64,000 nucleotides of DNA from Pyxicephalus adspersus (Eukaryota; Chordata; Amphibia; Anura; Pyxicephalidae). How positions within the stretch are numbered: the stretch's first letter is position 1; every line of letters begins with the position of its first letter. Of this stretch, positions 24,201-53,439 are shown piece by piece. The stretch lies in contig NC_092862.1 of NCBI RefSeq assembly GCF_032062135.1, positions 92,345,800-92,409,799 of the forward strand. Direction: 5' to 3'. Both the position numbers and the translations under genes were made by a program. The notes beneath the pieces were generated by a model. That model ran no database searches and was not told where the DNA came from. It was given only the letters and a program-made list of their open reading frames with translations.

Positions 24201-25045
24201 ATACTGAATATCATTTTTAGATATATGAGTGAGACTTTCAATAACAGTACAGTAATTAAGTATTTAGCATGTATTTATGCATTCTGAAAGTGCGGCCTGT
24301 ACATTATGTAGGTTCAGACCCTTCCTGTGATCTTTTAGAGGCCAACTTTGGTGGTCTGTGGCTCTGGCTGGTGCACCTGCAGGGCCAGGGGAAGGACCCC
24401 CACAGGGGGGGGCACACGGGACAGGGCGGCTGACCATGTCTGCGGTACTGATCACAGGCTCAGGGAAGTGGGCACAACTTCCATGGCAGGCTCAGATCTG
24501 TGATGGGAGAGTGGGCATCATGACATGTGCGGTCCGGAGCCAGTAAATTTAGTGCTCCATGGGTCCGAAAAGGTTGGCAATCACTTTTAAAGGCCACACT
24601 AAATATTTACACTATTCTCATATGACGGTGTCTTCCATTCCCCAAATTCCAAAGCTTAGAGATATGGGGACTAATAGAGCAAATCTCCTCAGCATGAACA
24701 TTCATTTCATTTCTTTGCAAATTTATCCAAACTACGTTTTAAATAAAGCTAACAAACACTTTAATGGATCAAATTTAACAATACTTGATACTTTAACAAT
24801 ACACTATTCTTTGTTGATTACCACTTGTTGAGTGCACAATACAAATGTCTGCGCATGCACAAGATTTACTAATAAAATATTTCCACGCCATGTGCTCCTC
24901 TACATTTCACCATAAGTTAGCTGCCGAGTGTAATTCCTTATCTAAAATACAAACAACTAACATATCCTGTCACCTGCTTCTTATTTCCCCCATTACCTGA
25001 GAAAATGTTTCCACCTCTGTGCTCAATAAAAACCCTGCAGCACAT
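1155..25045 (-). CDS. TRANK1: TPR-repeat protein gene, 5' part (probable TRANK1)
   Basis: Eight minus-strand exons (25045-24997, 18354-18289, 15880-15829, 15618-15583, 14186-14055, 5414-5288, 4955-4805, 1270-1155) have AG/GT borders and matching phases, and join into 729 nt, 243 open codons. Residues about 76-103, 119-150 and 153-186 form three TPRs; KGNELY, NNRAN and KAYFR are of the kind found in Hsp-binding carboxylate-clamp TPRs. The domain call is read from sequence. The name TRANK1 (tetratricopeptide and ankyrin repeat containing 1, a very large helicase-like protein in mammals) comes mainly from position: in human it lies next to MLH1 on the opposite strand. The chosen ATG (25045) is in a weak T-rich context, so the true start could differ. 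The ankyrin and helicase parts would lie beyond the left edge. Confidence 0.75.
3056..3388 (-). mobile_element. hAT-like nonautonomous element fragment with hairpin
   Basis: On the minus strand it begins at about 3384 with AGCGGTCCCCAACCACC, a hAT-type terminal motif, followed by strongly GC-rich sequence with repeated CCGCGGACC blocks that stand out from the AT-rich surroundings. It runs to a perfect hairpin (3069-3126) and a G run. The second terminal repeat was not found, so the element is broken or the family is misjudged. Confidence 0.5.
3069..3126. repeat. Perfect 24-bp inverted repeat (hairpin)
   Basis: Arms 3069-3092 and 3103-3126 are exact reverse complements over 24 bp with a 10-nt loop (ATACTATGGC). 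The arms are purine-rich (GAGAGAAAAGAGAAGAC). The left arm abuts a G run of about 14. Confidence 0.95.
3470..3720 (-). repeat. Dispersed frog repeat, family E, copy 2
   Basis: An A run followed by GACGTAAGTCTATCAAGTTC and a CCCTGATTAAAACC block, matching copies at 722-900 and 39170-39560 in order. Confidence 0.55.
4805..4955 (-). CDS. TRANK1: TRANK1 coding exon 7, third TPR
   Basis: A 151-nt exon, acceptor CATTACAG, donor GAAG/GTACTG. It codes AYFRAGHSVLMLKNTHAALA and then LFMNGLVYLQGND, continuing the third TPR after KAYFR. It leaves in phase 1 for the Val codon shared with exon 8. Confidence 0.87.
5288..5414 (-). CDS. TRANK1: TRANK1 coding exon 6, second TPR
   Basis: A 127-nt exon, acceptor TTTTTCAG, donor AAG/GTAAGT. 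It codes NYSNELAILWNNRANTFFKL then GRWEDAYTSATQSLNLNP, the second TPR, with the NRA...LG..E.A...A..L.L.P pattern. Confidence 0.87.
6330..7895 (+). mobile_element. L1/Tx1-type LINE relic (reverse transcriptase part)
   Basis: Conceptual translation with frameshifts shows STNTKKAFNRLAWHYM (compare the TDxEKAFDRxxW motif), then CQGCPFSLLLFIL (compare RQGCPLSPLLF), then a KKGNGISRP block and a C-terminal Cys-containing region. This order is that of L1-clade reverse transcriptases. Many stops and shifts make it a dead copy. It lies in TRANK1 intron 5, sense plus, opposite to the host gene. Confidence 0.7.
7897..8032 (-). repeat. L2-type 3' tail, reverse orientation
   Basis: Reverse complement reads CTATTTAATGTACAGCGCTG, CGTAATATGTTGGTGCTAT and a (TAA)n end, the same tail as the L2 copy at 62060-62895. 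Confidence 0.75.
8130..8640 (+). mobile_element. Possible LINE ORF1/5' region fragment
   Basis: GC-richer stretch with overlapping short open frames; one reads SKNTPGPKRAAPKTDLYQYF. This looks like the start of an L1-type ORF1 but no RNA-binding domain is seen. The identity is tentative. Confidence 0.3.
8643..8830 (+). mobile_element. hAT-type element end
   Basis: Begins CCAGTGGTGGCGAATTTATG and GCATGCGTGCCAGAGGGGGC, which matches my memory of the ends of the OposCharlie-like hAT group spread among tetrapods. The far end was not identified. Confidence 0.5.
9145..9208. repeat. (TA)n microsatellite with TATCCA interruptions
   Basis: AT dinucleotide run preceded by repeated CTATATCCATATATATAT units. 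Confidence 0.95.
9350..10640 (+). other. Unclassified repeat-like region with a GAAACGCG motif
   Basis: A stretch with a moderately GC-rich head (9350-9560), AT-rich body, and the motif CTGAGGAAGCC...GGCGAAACGCG at 10337-10364, which I associate with dispersed amphibian repeats. No protein is recognisable. Confidence 0.3.
11332..11970 (+). pseudogene. Degenerate hAT transposase with BED-type zinc finger
   Basis: The first open part (11332-11571, 79 residues) has LCILCNESVVCRTSSVRWHF followed by DTNHKS, a C2H(H) BED-like finger as in ZBED/FAM200/EPM2AIP1-type hAT proteins. After a stop and frame change a second part (11640-11966) has FSNRFLQFRKMETTLCFL and LDLGNLEMELLEF, the middle region of the same family. 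The catalytic and dimerisation parts are missing. It lies in TRANK1 intron 5 and is not expected to be functional. Confidence 0.65.
12028..12550. mobile_element. MITE, family D (AACCTCCCT ends)
   Basis: Starts AACCTCCCTAGCATTCTAAT and ends near 12550 with the degenerate complement (ACCCCGAGTCACACCTAGG). The same ends occur at 21578-21962 and 55468-55680. A GC-rich core lies at 12300-12450. I associate this family with ranoid frogs. Confidence 0.65.
14055..14186 (-). CDS. TRANK1: TRANK1 coding exon 5, first TPR
   Basis: A 132-nt exon, acceptor CTGTGACAG, donor GG/GTAAGT. It codes HNYLLLANDLKAKGNELY followed by KAGHYIQALEKYQHAL, a typical TPR helix pair with the GN..Y and A..Y..AL spacing. It is well supported as coding. 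Confidence 0.85.
14224..14676. repeat. Tandem duplication, two copies of about 230 bp
   Basis: Copies 14224-14457 and 14458-14676 both run from CCTATTTACAGTATT to CACCCACATTGCAT and a TTTTGGGG(G)TTTTA end. They are close to identical apart from small indels and about ten substitutions. They start 38 nt upstream of TRANK1 exon 5's acceptor. Confidence 0.95.
15036..15510. mobile_element. Tc1/mariner (Tigger-like) MITE
   Basis: Ends CAGTTAGTCCCTGGGTTA and, reversed, CAGGTAGTCCCCAGGTTAC, flanked by TA on both sides. A second, reverse copy lies at 37053-37385. It fills most of TRANK1 intron 4. Confidence 0.7.
15583..15618 (-). CDS. TRANK1: TRANK1 coding exon 4 (36-nt microexon)
   Basis: A 36-nt exon coding RLIAMYNINQHPE with split end codons. 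Two acceptors lie 5 nt apart (CTAG and ACAAG). Only the inner one keeps the frame from exon 3; the outer one would bring a stop. The donor is GA/GTAAGT. Confidence 0.7.
   Translation of the reverse strand, partial: TDCNVQHKPTP
15829..15880 (-). CDS. TRANK1: TRANK1 coding exon 3
   Basis: A 52-nt exon between a TGCAATAG acceptor and a GTCAGT donor, coding TTLEALLQSKVEKKTN. It enters in phase 1 and leaves in phase 2, which links exon 2 to exon 4 in one frame. A run of nine A's codes the lysines. Confidence 0.65.
16965..17185 (-). mobile_element. MITE, family C fragment
   Basis: Reverse-oriented match to 23930-24065, with many AAACGC/GCGTTT words (for example GGGCGTTTTCCCGTGTTTAC). It sits in TRANK1 intron 2. 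Confidence 0.65.
17532..17741. repeat. Copy 1 of a duplicated segment
   Basis: Near-identical to 18456-18693, from AGTTTCATTTTCTCATAAAC to the AATAAAT stop of similarity. It includes the last bases of the LINE whose full copy follows 18602, so the duplication took place after that insertion, or the two share an older source. Confidence 0.9.
17742..17930. mobile_element. MITE, family B fragment
   Basis: Contains a hairpin of GAAGCCTCCTGGGATA and TATCCCGGGAGGCTCCG around (TA)n. It ends in AAAGTATAATTTTTGTTGAT and AGGTCCTTTAAA, an end shared with 20870 and 26640. Confidence 0.5.
18289..18354 (-). CDS. TRANK1: TRANK1 coding exon 2
   Basis: A 66-nt exon with a TTTTTCAG acceptor and a GAGAG/GTACTG donor. 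It encodes GKRRSIIRLLWDLVAALERE and one more Arg. The final part is an (AG)7 run that codes Glu-Arg repeats and forms the exon side of the donor. It enters and leaves in phase 1, fitting both neighbours. Confidence 0.65.
18456..18693. repeat. Copy 2 of a duplicated segment
   Basis: Matches 17532-17741. It has a longer T run (18602-18621) at the LINE junction than copy 1. Confidence 0.9.
18602..20468 (-). mobile_element. L1/Tx1-type LINE, 5'-truncated, with target-site duplication
   Basis: Minus strand. Broken frames include FIWAHKWHGLAKTVVCTPRI followed by MGGLGAPDF, and later CWWC-like LLRWYHTPEVLHRLCSLGL, in the order of the L1 reverse transcriptase C-terminal region. The 3' end is marked by an A run (T run at 18602-18621). 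The flanks carry the same TCATCATTTC plus T's at 18592-18601 and 20469-20478, a target-site duplication. Several stops make it inactive. It lies in TRANK1 intron 1. Confidence 0.85.
20570..20880. mobile_element. MITE, family B, diverged
   Basis: Contains the hairpin CAGTCTTTACCGCC...GCAGTAAAGACAGAAGG and the end ATAAAGTAAAAATTGTGTCG, shared with the 26.1-26.6 kb element. Confidence 0.5.
21240..21400. mobile_element. MITE, family F fragment
   Basis: AATTCGCACTGACAGTGAGG, GCTGCTGCTTGGAATGCTAC and CCCCATAGGGAATCAATAGG match the element at 59835-60134 in the same order. Confidence 0.5.
21578..21962. mobile_element. MITE, family D, complete
   Basis: Ends TAACCTCCCTGGTGGTC and ACCACTAGGGAGGTAAA are inverted repeats. 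An internal CCACCCCGAGC...CACCCCAAGCCACACTC block is typical of the family. About 385 bp, in TRANK1 intron 1. Confidence 0.75.
22987..23403. mobile_element. MITE, family B, with both ends
   Basis: Terminal inverted repeats AAAGCAGACCTAAACTCAAA and (reversed) AAAGCAGATCTAAACCCAAA. A single end of the same kind lies at 52592. About 415 bp. Confidence 0.7.
23750..24170. mobile_element. MITE, family C, complete
   Basis: Ends TTAAGGCTGGGGCTACATGG and TGTAGACTAAGCCTAAGG; more than a dozen GCGTTT/AAACGC-like words inside. Copies at 16965-17185 and, disrupted, at 55319-56744. Confidence 0.7.
24337..24588. mobile_element. hAT MITE (GGTTGGCAA ends), copy 1
   Basis: Left GAGGCCAACTTTGGTGGTC and right GGTCCGAAAAGGTTGGCAAT. 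Shares GGCAGGCTCAG and GTAAATTTAGTG with the copy at 42613-42900. Confidence 0.65.
24997..25045 (-). CDS. TRANK1: TRANK1 coding exon 1 with probable start codon
   Basis: The ATG at 25045-25043 opens a frame of 16 codons plus one base (MCCRVFIEHRGG...), ending at a CTCAG/GTAATG donor. The frame continues without a stop into the exon at 18.3 kb. The 5' UTR would extend right towards the GC box and CCAAT box near 25.1 kb. It is inferred from frame continuity and promoter features, without a homology match. Confidence 0.5.
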
Positions 25046-25084
25046 AAAAAGCCGCTTCAAGGATGCAAGAACTCCGTACAAGCT

Positions 25085-25250
25085 GCAAGTCCCGGGGAGA
25101 GGGCGGGGCCATTACCCGGACAGCCAATCATATAACGTCCTCTGGCTCCACAAGGAGAATGTGTTTGTTTTAATCCTGTCACGTGCTTGTGCGCGGTATT
25201 ATCACAGTACGAGGCTGGCGTTAATAGGCACACCTTCAGGGAGCTTTAAC
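25085..25250 (-). promoter_or_regulatory. Probable TRANK1 promoter
   Basis: Within about 170 bp, read on the minus strand, are an E-box CACGTG (25181 region), a CCAAT box (ATTGG near 25125) and a GC box (CCCCGCCC near 25105), immediately upstream of the proposed first exon. It is the only GC-rich island in this half of the window. No TATA box stands out at a fixed distance. The promoter role is inferred. Confidence 0.5.
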
Positions 25251-25699
25251 AATATGGTTGTATTTTAAAATGGTGCTTATTATATGATGTTTTTTTTTAA
25301 AGCATTAACCCTCTGCAGCTTACTCGTATTTCAATATTTTCGCATATAATGACTGGTTGAATTTTCATTCCAAGCACATCGTTTCGGCTTCTAAATAAAG
25401 AGATACACTTTATAAATTGGTGCCTCTGTGTGCTGGACTCCACAGACCGGATTTCAGTAGTCAGTAGTTTGTAGGCATTGTGATCCAGTAACCTGATTGA
25501 TGAGTGAGGTTAAGTATTGAGTTCATCGAATTATGATTATTTAACATAGCAGAGAGACATGAGGTAGTAGCGGTTATTTAAGGCTATTGGGGTTATAGAG
25601 AAAGTAAGTTGGTAAGAAGATGAGTTAGGGAGAGTAAAGATTTTCTACAGAATAAATAATTTTATTTACATGTGTAAAAAGAGTATGGTATGTATGGGT

Positions 25700-25937
25700 A
25701 TGGTATGGTTACGACATATGGCTATGGTAGGGACATTAGATTGTAAGCCTGAGGGACAGTTGGTGACATGACTTGGAACTAGGTATGTGTTTGCTTTGTA
25801 ACAACTATGTGATTTATGTGCTGCTGCTTCTTAGGTTGTAAGCTCCTCCTGTGTCACTGTCATTTGCAAGCCCTATTTAATGTACAGCGCTGCGTAATAG
25901 GTTAGCGCTATATAACTACTGTTTAATAATAATAATG
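25700..25937 (+). repeat. V-SINE/L2 3' tail fragment
   Basis: CTATGGTAGGGACATTAGAT, GTACAGCGCTGCGTAATAGG and a final (TAA)n. It joins the 3' part of the V-SINE to an L2-like tail. Confidence 0.7.
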
Positions 25938-26109
25938 GTGCCAGTTTTGCTTTAGGTTACCCCTAAACACTACTCATGAGTCCATATCCAAAGACAACCC
26001 AATGCAAAGATCACCTCCATACATTGCCTTCTCTTTGCTCAAAGATAAAGATTTATGCATAAAAAAAAAAATAATAATACCTACCAATATTGGTGAAAAG
26101 CACTTGATC

Positions 26110-26650
26110 CCAATCTGATTTTACTAGGTTTTATTTTGTCCTGGCTTCCTCACCTTTATGTCCATAGATCCCCTCGATCTCTGCGGAGCTTCTCTGGATT
26201 AGGTCCCGCAAAGTCCAGTAATCCTTCTTCGTCCCAAGGACGCATTGGACGCTGCCATCTTTGTCTGTCTTCTTTTTTTCTTCTGGCTATGTCATCTCGA
26301 CATGTGATATCGGGTGACGTAACCTGTTGTAAACGGGGAAAAAAAGAGTGCCAATCTCACTGTGGGAAAACTGCATTTTTTTTCCAATGTAGGAAAAAGC
26401 CTCAGAAGAAGCCTCCTAAGATGCATGATGTAAGTGAGCTCCCATTTTGTCTTTACCGCCTCTGCATAAGTATCTCAAGAGGCTATTCAGGAGGCTATTG
26501 TGGTAAAGACAGAAGGGAAGAGGTTTTACCCCTTTTTTTCAAAAAAGTTTTAAGCCAAAAAAAATTAAGATAATTTTTACCTTCCATAAAAGCGGTTCAC
26601 CCTTTATTCTAAAGTAAAAGTGTTGATGATTGGTCCGGTTTAAGCTTTTA
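26110..26650. mobile_element. MITE, family B, long copy
   Basis: Contains the hairpin TTTTGTCTTTACCGCC...GTGGTAAAGACAGAAGG and ends TTCTAAAGTAAAAGTGTTGA then TTGGTCCGGTTTAA. A 145-codon open frame (26136-26573) runs through it but shows no protein-like features and is taken as chance. Confidence 0.55.
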
Positions 26651-27179
26651 TAATTCTGAAATGGTTCTGATTAAAAATATATATACAGAAGAGGAGCAGC
26701 AAAATAAAAAATAAAAAAAATAAAAATCCTGACATACATATAATTGTAGAGGGCTACACTGTAGACTTAAAGAAACTGATTTAGAGAAATCAAAGTACAA
26801 TTCCTTTTAAACTAACTATACACCAGAGAAAATACAGTACAGTCATTATAGAAATACAATTATTTTTCCTGATACAATTAAATATCAATGATTATTAGAA
26901 ATATGATATATCAGAGTTTGGGAATGTTGTCGGTATAATTGCCCGGAAGATAGTCCAACCTGTAACTATGAGAGTTATGGGACCTTTGATCAAAAGCAAA
27001 AACTGGTTGTACAATCATTGTGACTCGATTGCAGTTTCTGTCTCTCCTTAGAATGTAGAATTGACATAGTGAAGGAGGTGTAGTCCCTTTCAGTATAAAG
27101 ATTACAACTCCATGCTATAAGAGGTCATGTTTATGTAATAATCAGTTAGGAAGTGTATGGGTTTCCTATATTGCAGTTT

Positions 27180-27790
27180 TTTTCAGATGTTGTTAGGAGA
27201 TTAATGAGCAATTTGTGCCTCTCAGGTCAGATTAACTGATGCCTGTGACCCTTTCTGTAAGGGTGACATTCTTCCCACTGGCCAGCAATGTAGATGCATT
27301 ATTCCTGCTAAATACCATGCAAATCTACTGTGAGCTGTGGATATAGGAATTATAGTGAGCTTCCTGAAAGTTATTTCAAGTGTTTTCTATATTTAAAAGG
27401 TCGGGAAAGTCTGTACTGTTTTTAAGGGGAGTTCATCTCTGAAACTTCTACTATGTTAAAGTCACCTCCTAACATCAGTTTTCCCTGGTGTAACTTTAGT
27501 ACATAGTTTAATAGGAAAGCATTTTTTTTTTCACAGCAAATGCATACTGTATATAGTTTTGGCCAAGTTTTGGCAGCAACACAAACTTTGTTCATAGTTT
27601 TTAGATTATTTTTTCAACATGTTTCTTTGGGAGCGTTTCTAAACCTTTTTAACATGAGGGAACTCTTTGAAATAACTTTCAGGTCTTTGGGAACTCCTAC
27701 TATAATTATTAGTTGTAGTGGTCAGTAGGAAGAATGCCTCCTATATTGCTGGCCAGTGGGAAGAATGGCATCCTTACAGATAACCAAAAA
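27180..27790. mobile_element. Two hAT MITE fragments, family A, in opposite orientation
   Basis: 27180-27415 matches the 45098-45367 element in the same orientation; 27628-27790 matches 42253-42534 (CCTTTTTAACATG, TCAGGTCTT, GTGGTCAGTAGGAAGAATGC). They lie between TRANK1 and MLH1. Confidence 0.7.
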
Positions 27791-27909
27791 CATAATTTAG
27801 TATCTGATGGGCACTTCTTTATGAATAGTTGGTATATATAAGCACTAAAAGGAGGAGAATTATGTCTTTTAATATGTCCGCTACTGTTTGCTGTGGTTCC
27901 TCCTGCCAA

Positions 27910-29689
27910 TTGCTGTGTATTGTCATGATAAAAAGGGGATCAAAAATAGGTCAAATGCACCTGTCATCCTAAAAACATCAAAAATGTAATTTAAACTGAT
28001 GCTATAGTCCAAAACCTATCAATACAGGCCCTTATTTGTACAGCTAGTTAGGTTCTTTAATATTTATTACTAATGGTATAGACTAATAATTTATTTAACT
28101 AGTTAATGGCAATATTGTAAGTAGTTGTAAGTAGTTGATGATGTGACAAAACAGTTGAACCCATTCAACTGAAGTAGACAGTAATTTTGAAACCAGCAAC
28201 GGATGTATGCTTCAGCATGGGTCCCGTCAGTTCCCCACTGGGTACAAATGAAAACAACAGCTTGCACACCATGAATCCAGGTCAAGCTTTAAACTGGTAC
28301 CAAGCTGATCACAAAGGATTCACAGTGTACAGTCTGCTGTTTTCGTTTGCACAAGGAGTTGATTGTTTACACATCGCACGTTTTTGCATGCAGTTTATCA
28401 TACTGCACTTACAAGGCTATAGTCACCTTCTGTGCAAGGATAAAAACCCTGCAAAGTGGGCTATATATACTATCATGTCATATTCCCTTTCACGGTAAAT
28501 GTAATCTGTTTAGGATGATATTCTATTTTTGGGTTATTGTAGTCATTTATGAATTTTACATGTTTGTTATGGGTGACTTTATTTGTATAATAATAATACA
28601 AGAAATCAGTGCCGTTGTATAGCTGTTGTGCTAGAATATTTTTAAGTGTAACTGCCATTTCACACTTGCTTGCACTGAAAGTGCAAAAGGCTCAAAGGGG
28701 CACAAGTAGATAAAATTAGAGCCTACAGAGCACAAGTTCAGCAGTCCTTGCAACCACAAAATATGCATAAATTATTGTCACACACCTACAGCTCAAAACA
28801 AATAATTCTAAAATCTGAATATTTTTTTTGCCACATATGTGTGTGTGTATTTGGAAAATGAACTAGGGACTGACATTTAGAACCTTCATTAAAATTATCA
28901 AAGATTCACTGTTTATTCTTATGCTTCTTTTCCACTGATCCTATATTGGAGCATACAACCTAACCACCACTTCCCTCCTACCCACACTACTGCTCATCTC
29001 TGCCCTCCTTCAGTTATCCCCATCTGCCACTGATCACCTGCAAATATCACCACCAAGGAGGACTGTGATGTTATTACAGTGACCTGGCCAGGATATCCCT
29101 TGGGATGGCTATGTAAACAATAAGCCACCCATTACCAAATAGTCAGGCCTTGCAACTAAACCCAAAGTTTACCTTGCCAACTTGCAGTGGTGTCATAACA
29201 CGGTGACATGATATGGCACTTTTTTTAAAATGCTTGTGCTATCCCCTTTATTTGCTACCTGAGATAGATCCTTTAATTCTCATCATGGTCAGTCCAGCTT
29301 TGTATGTGGCATTTAAGGAATGTTATAGTATATTATGGCAGATTGTAATTCTGCTTTGAGTTTATTCATTTTTTTTATAGCATGTGTGTGAAGATATACA
29401 TGCACTGCATTATAGTACACCACAAACTGAGATACAAATGTTCTGGTATTTTTTAAGTATATTTAATAAAACGAGAAGGGCCTATTCTTTTATGCATTGA
29501 AGTATGTCCATTGCATATTGACCTCACTTTATATACCAGTTGCATTAAACGATATTGGCAGAATTAAAACAAACCCAAAAAATTCTAAACTATGTTCCTA
29601 AATTCATCTTTGATATAATAATTTGAATTTTATTTTAAATTAAAGTATGTGTAGTTTTGGTACAATATGTCCAATTATATATTTTGGTC

Positions 29690-29690
<1 letters not shown>
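27910..29690. other. Intergenic DNA left of the MLH1 promoter
   Basis: No coding exon, RNA gene or nameable repeat seen on either strand. Short open frames are random-looking. Confidence 0.6.
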
Positions 29691-50893
<21,203 letters not shown>

Positions 50894-50967
50894 TTAACAA
50901 GTCATGAAATAATGGACTAAATATTTTTTTATTTGTATACTATGTATATATTAGAACTGATAGATTT

Positions 50968-50973
50968 AATAAA
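50968..50973 (+). promoter_or_regulatory. MLH1 poly(A) signal
   Basis: AATAAA 75 nt after the stop codon, followed by a TATATCTTC stretch and the TG-rich TATGTGGATGTT. This gives a short 3' UTR of roughly 100 nt, as is usual for MLH1. Confidence 0.8.
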
Positions 50974-50999
50974 GTAAAACTATATCTTCTATGTGGATG

Positions 51000-53100
51000 T
51001 TATTTATTGATTGGCAGACCATTATCCAAATTCATACTTTTTTAATACATTTTTGCAAAGTTTGACCACTCAATGAGCAATACAGACTTTAATTCCCTCC
51101 ATTGTATGGGATAAGAGCAGAATGCAATGGTCTTCGGAATGGTGGAAGAAGGGCATAGTACATGGGAGTAGTGTAGCTTTGAACATTAGCGGTGTGATTG
51201 TACTGACACATGAAAAGTAGGACATCCCAAATGTTCTTCATTTTACTTAGAGCAACTGAGTGTTGCATAATGAATCTCTGATTTGTCAATGTGAAATCTC
51301 CCTCCAGTTTAAACAAATCAGGAGTGGCTGTAGGCTTACGCACAGTACATTTATGGACACTATTTGTTTCTAGAGACCTTTAATATAACTGAAAATTTAA
51401 AGTAACCTTGTCAAACACAAATTTCTTTACATGGCATACCTGCTAGGAGAAAACTTAATGAGCTTACATTTAAGGTGTCCCTAGGTTATAAACAATACAA
51501 AGTGGCTTTTCAGCATATTTTTAAAAATGATCCCCAAAGTATTGAAACCTGAGGGTCATCAAAACAACTAGGCAATCAATATTTGTATAGGGTGAGTAAT
51601 AGAATACTTCTGAAATTGCAGGGTTACTTTAGGGTGTGGAGCTGAATGTAGTTTGGTTAAAAAAAAAATGTACAGACTGAAGACAGACAGTCAGATTTAC
51701 TGCTATGGGGAACTATTATATATGGTTGGATTTAGTCTGTGAGTGTAGCTTTTTGTTTTCTACTGTGTATCATATAGTTTAATATATGGAAATATTGCAT
51801 ATAAAACAGTTAAACATGGATATACCTATTTTAGTAAGAGTGGTTTGATGTTAGGGCTAAATTTATGACATATAATTCTGATTGTGTGCAATTGCAGAAC
51901 CTGAATTACACATTTTAGAAACATAAAACCACTATGAGACATTCTTGTGGTATATATATACTAATCAAAAGCAACTTCTAAAATAGATGTGTTTTTTTCA
52001 TATCGGCTTGATGTTTCCTTATTCTGTAACATCTGTATTGTGTAAAAAATATGTTTCTATGTAGATCTAGTCCAAACCATAACTGACAACATGATAGTTT
52101 CACAGCATTCTGATCTACCTCCTGTGACAGAAAGCCTGCTAGCGCAACTCCATGTGACAGCACATAATTTATTACAGCAATCACATCTTGTGTAGTAACA
52201 CACTTGAGAGTACCGGTAATATCTGGCACACATATAGCTCTACAGAAGAGAGCATCAATATGATATATATCCTGCTAGAGTGTTTCTTATGTTACTATAT
52301 TTCTTTAACACTGTCACATTTTACTTGTTATACATAATGCCTCACACCAGAGTTTACTTTAGTGTTCATGGCTATTTTTTATACCAGGTATGGCTCCACT
52401 TTGCTGTGCCACAACCATGACATTTTTCATGTGTGGGACCATGTGAATTTTTTTTTTGGGGGCATTCTGAATTGGTTAAAACAGGAAATTTCTTTTTTTT
52501 ATGGGGAATAGTAGTATTTTTTGGCATTGAGCCTTGAGTTTTTTTTTTTTAAATTGCATTGTCCCAATTGTAAATCTTTCCCTAATTTTTAAAGCAGAAT
52601 TAAACCCAAAAAACACCAACACCAAAAAAGTCACCAGAAATGTAAAAAAACAAAACTATTGTTTCCAGGATTAGACCTAGGTAACCCCTCCTACTAATAG
52701 TGCACCTGTTGTTTTTTTTTTTTTTTTTTTTTTTGTCGTCTTTAGAGGATGGATGTTTTTTCTTTTCTTCTGATGTATTCTCCTTTTATAAGGACATTGC
52801 AAGCGTTCTAATAAGCTAATTGCTCTCCAAAGCACGTGTTAACCTTATAGCAGTTTAGTGAGGAATTTGTACAGAAGTGGTCTAGTTGCACTATGGGACC
52901 TGCTATAACAAGACGCTCTAGTAGAAGAGTAGTTGTTTTTAAGGACCCAACTGATATGGATCTGGAGGCTCTTGGTAGAGATGTTTTTGCTAGTGGGTTC
53001 TGTCCTGTATAAGATTCTAGCTTTGACTTTACTTTGATGAAAAATTTTAACCCGGGTTGCTGAAACTTGGGATTCCTTCCTTCTCCTTTTCTCATGACAA
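51000..53100. other. Intergenic DNA after MLH1
   Basis: No exon seen. Contains one family B end at 52592 (AAAGCAGAATTAAACCCAAA) and a T run at 52708-52734. Open frames here look random. Confidence 0.6.
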
Positions 53101-53142
53101 ATGGTAGAAAGTCAGGTTCTGAGGGACAGGGACATGGAATAT

Positions 53143-53438
53143 ATAGGTTCAAATCCCAGCCAGGGCACTATCTGCATGGAGTTTGCAGGGTCTCCCAGTG
53201 TCTGTGTGGGTTTCCTCTGGGTACTCCGGTTTTCTCCTACACTCCAAAAACATGCAGTTAGGTTATTTGGCTTCTTCCCCCCAAAAAAACTGACTTTAGA
53301 CTACATTATTGACATATGACTATGGTAGGGACATTAGATTGTGAGCCCCTTTGAGGGACAGTTAGTGTCATGACTATGGACTTTGTACAGCGCTGCTTAT
53401 AATGATGACGCTATATAAATACTGTATAATAATATATA
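53143..53438 (+). repeat. V-SINE, 5'-truncated
   Basis: Begins at the B-box-like AGGTTCAAATCCCAGCC, then the conserved central domain GGAGTTTGCAGGGTCTCCC, GTGGGTTTCCTCTGGGTACT, CCAAAAACATGCAG, and the tail GTACAGCGCTG...CTATATAAATAC with TAA repeats. The tRNA-like head is missing its A box. Confidence 0.8.
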
Positions 53439-53439
53439 C

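Noticed and set aside
26136..26573. 145-codon open frame, the longest in the window
   Set aside because: It lies inside a repeated MITE with a hairpin and has a Cys/Ser/Lys-rich composition without domain pattern. Related copies have no such frame.
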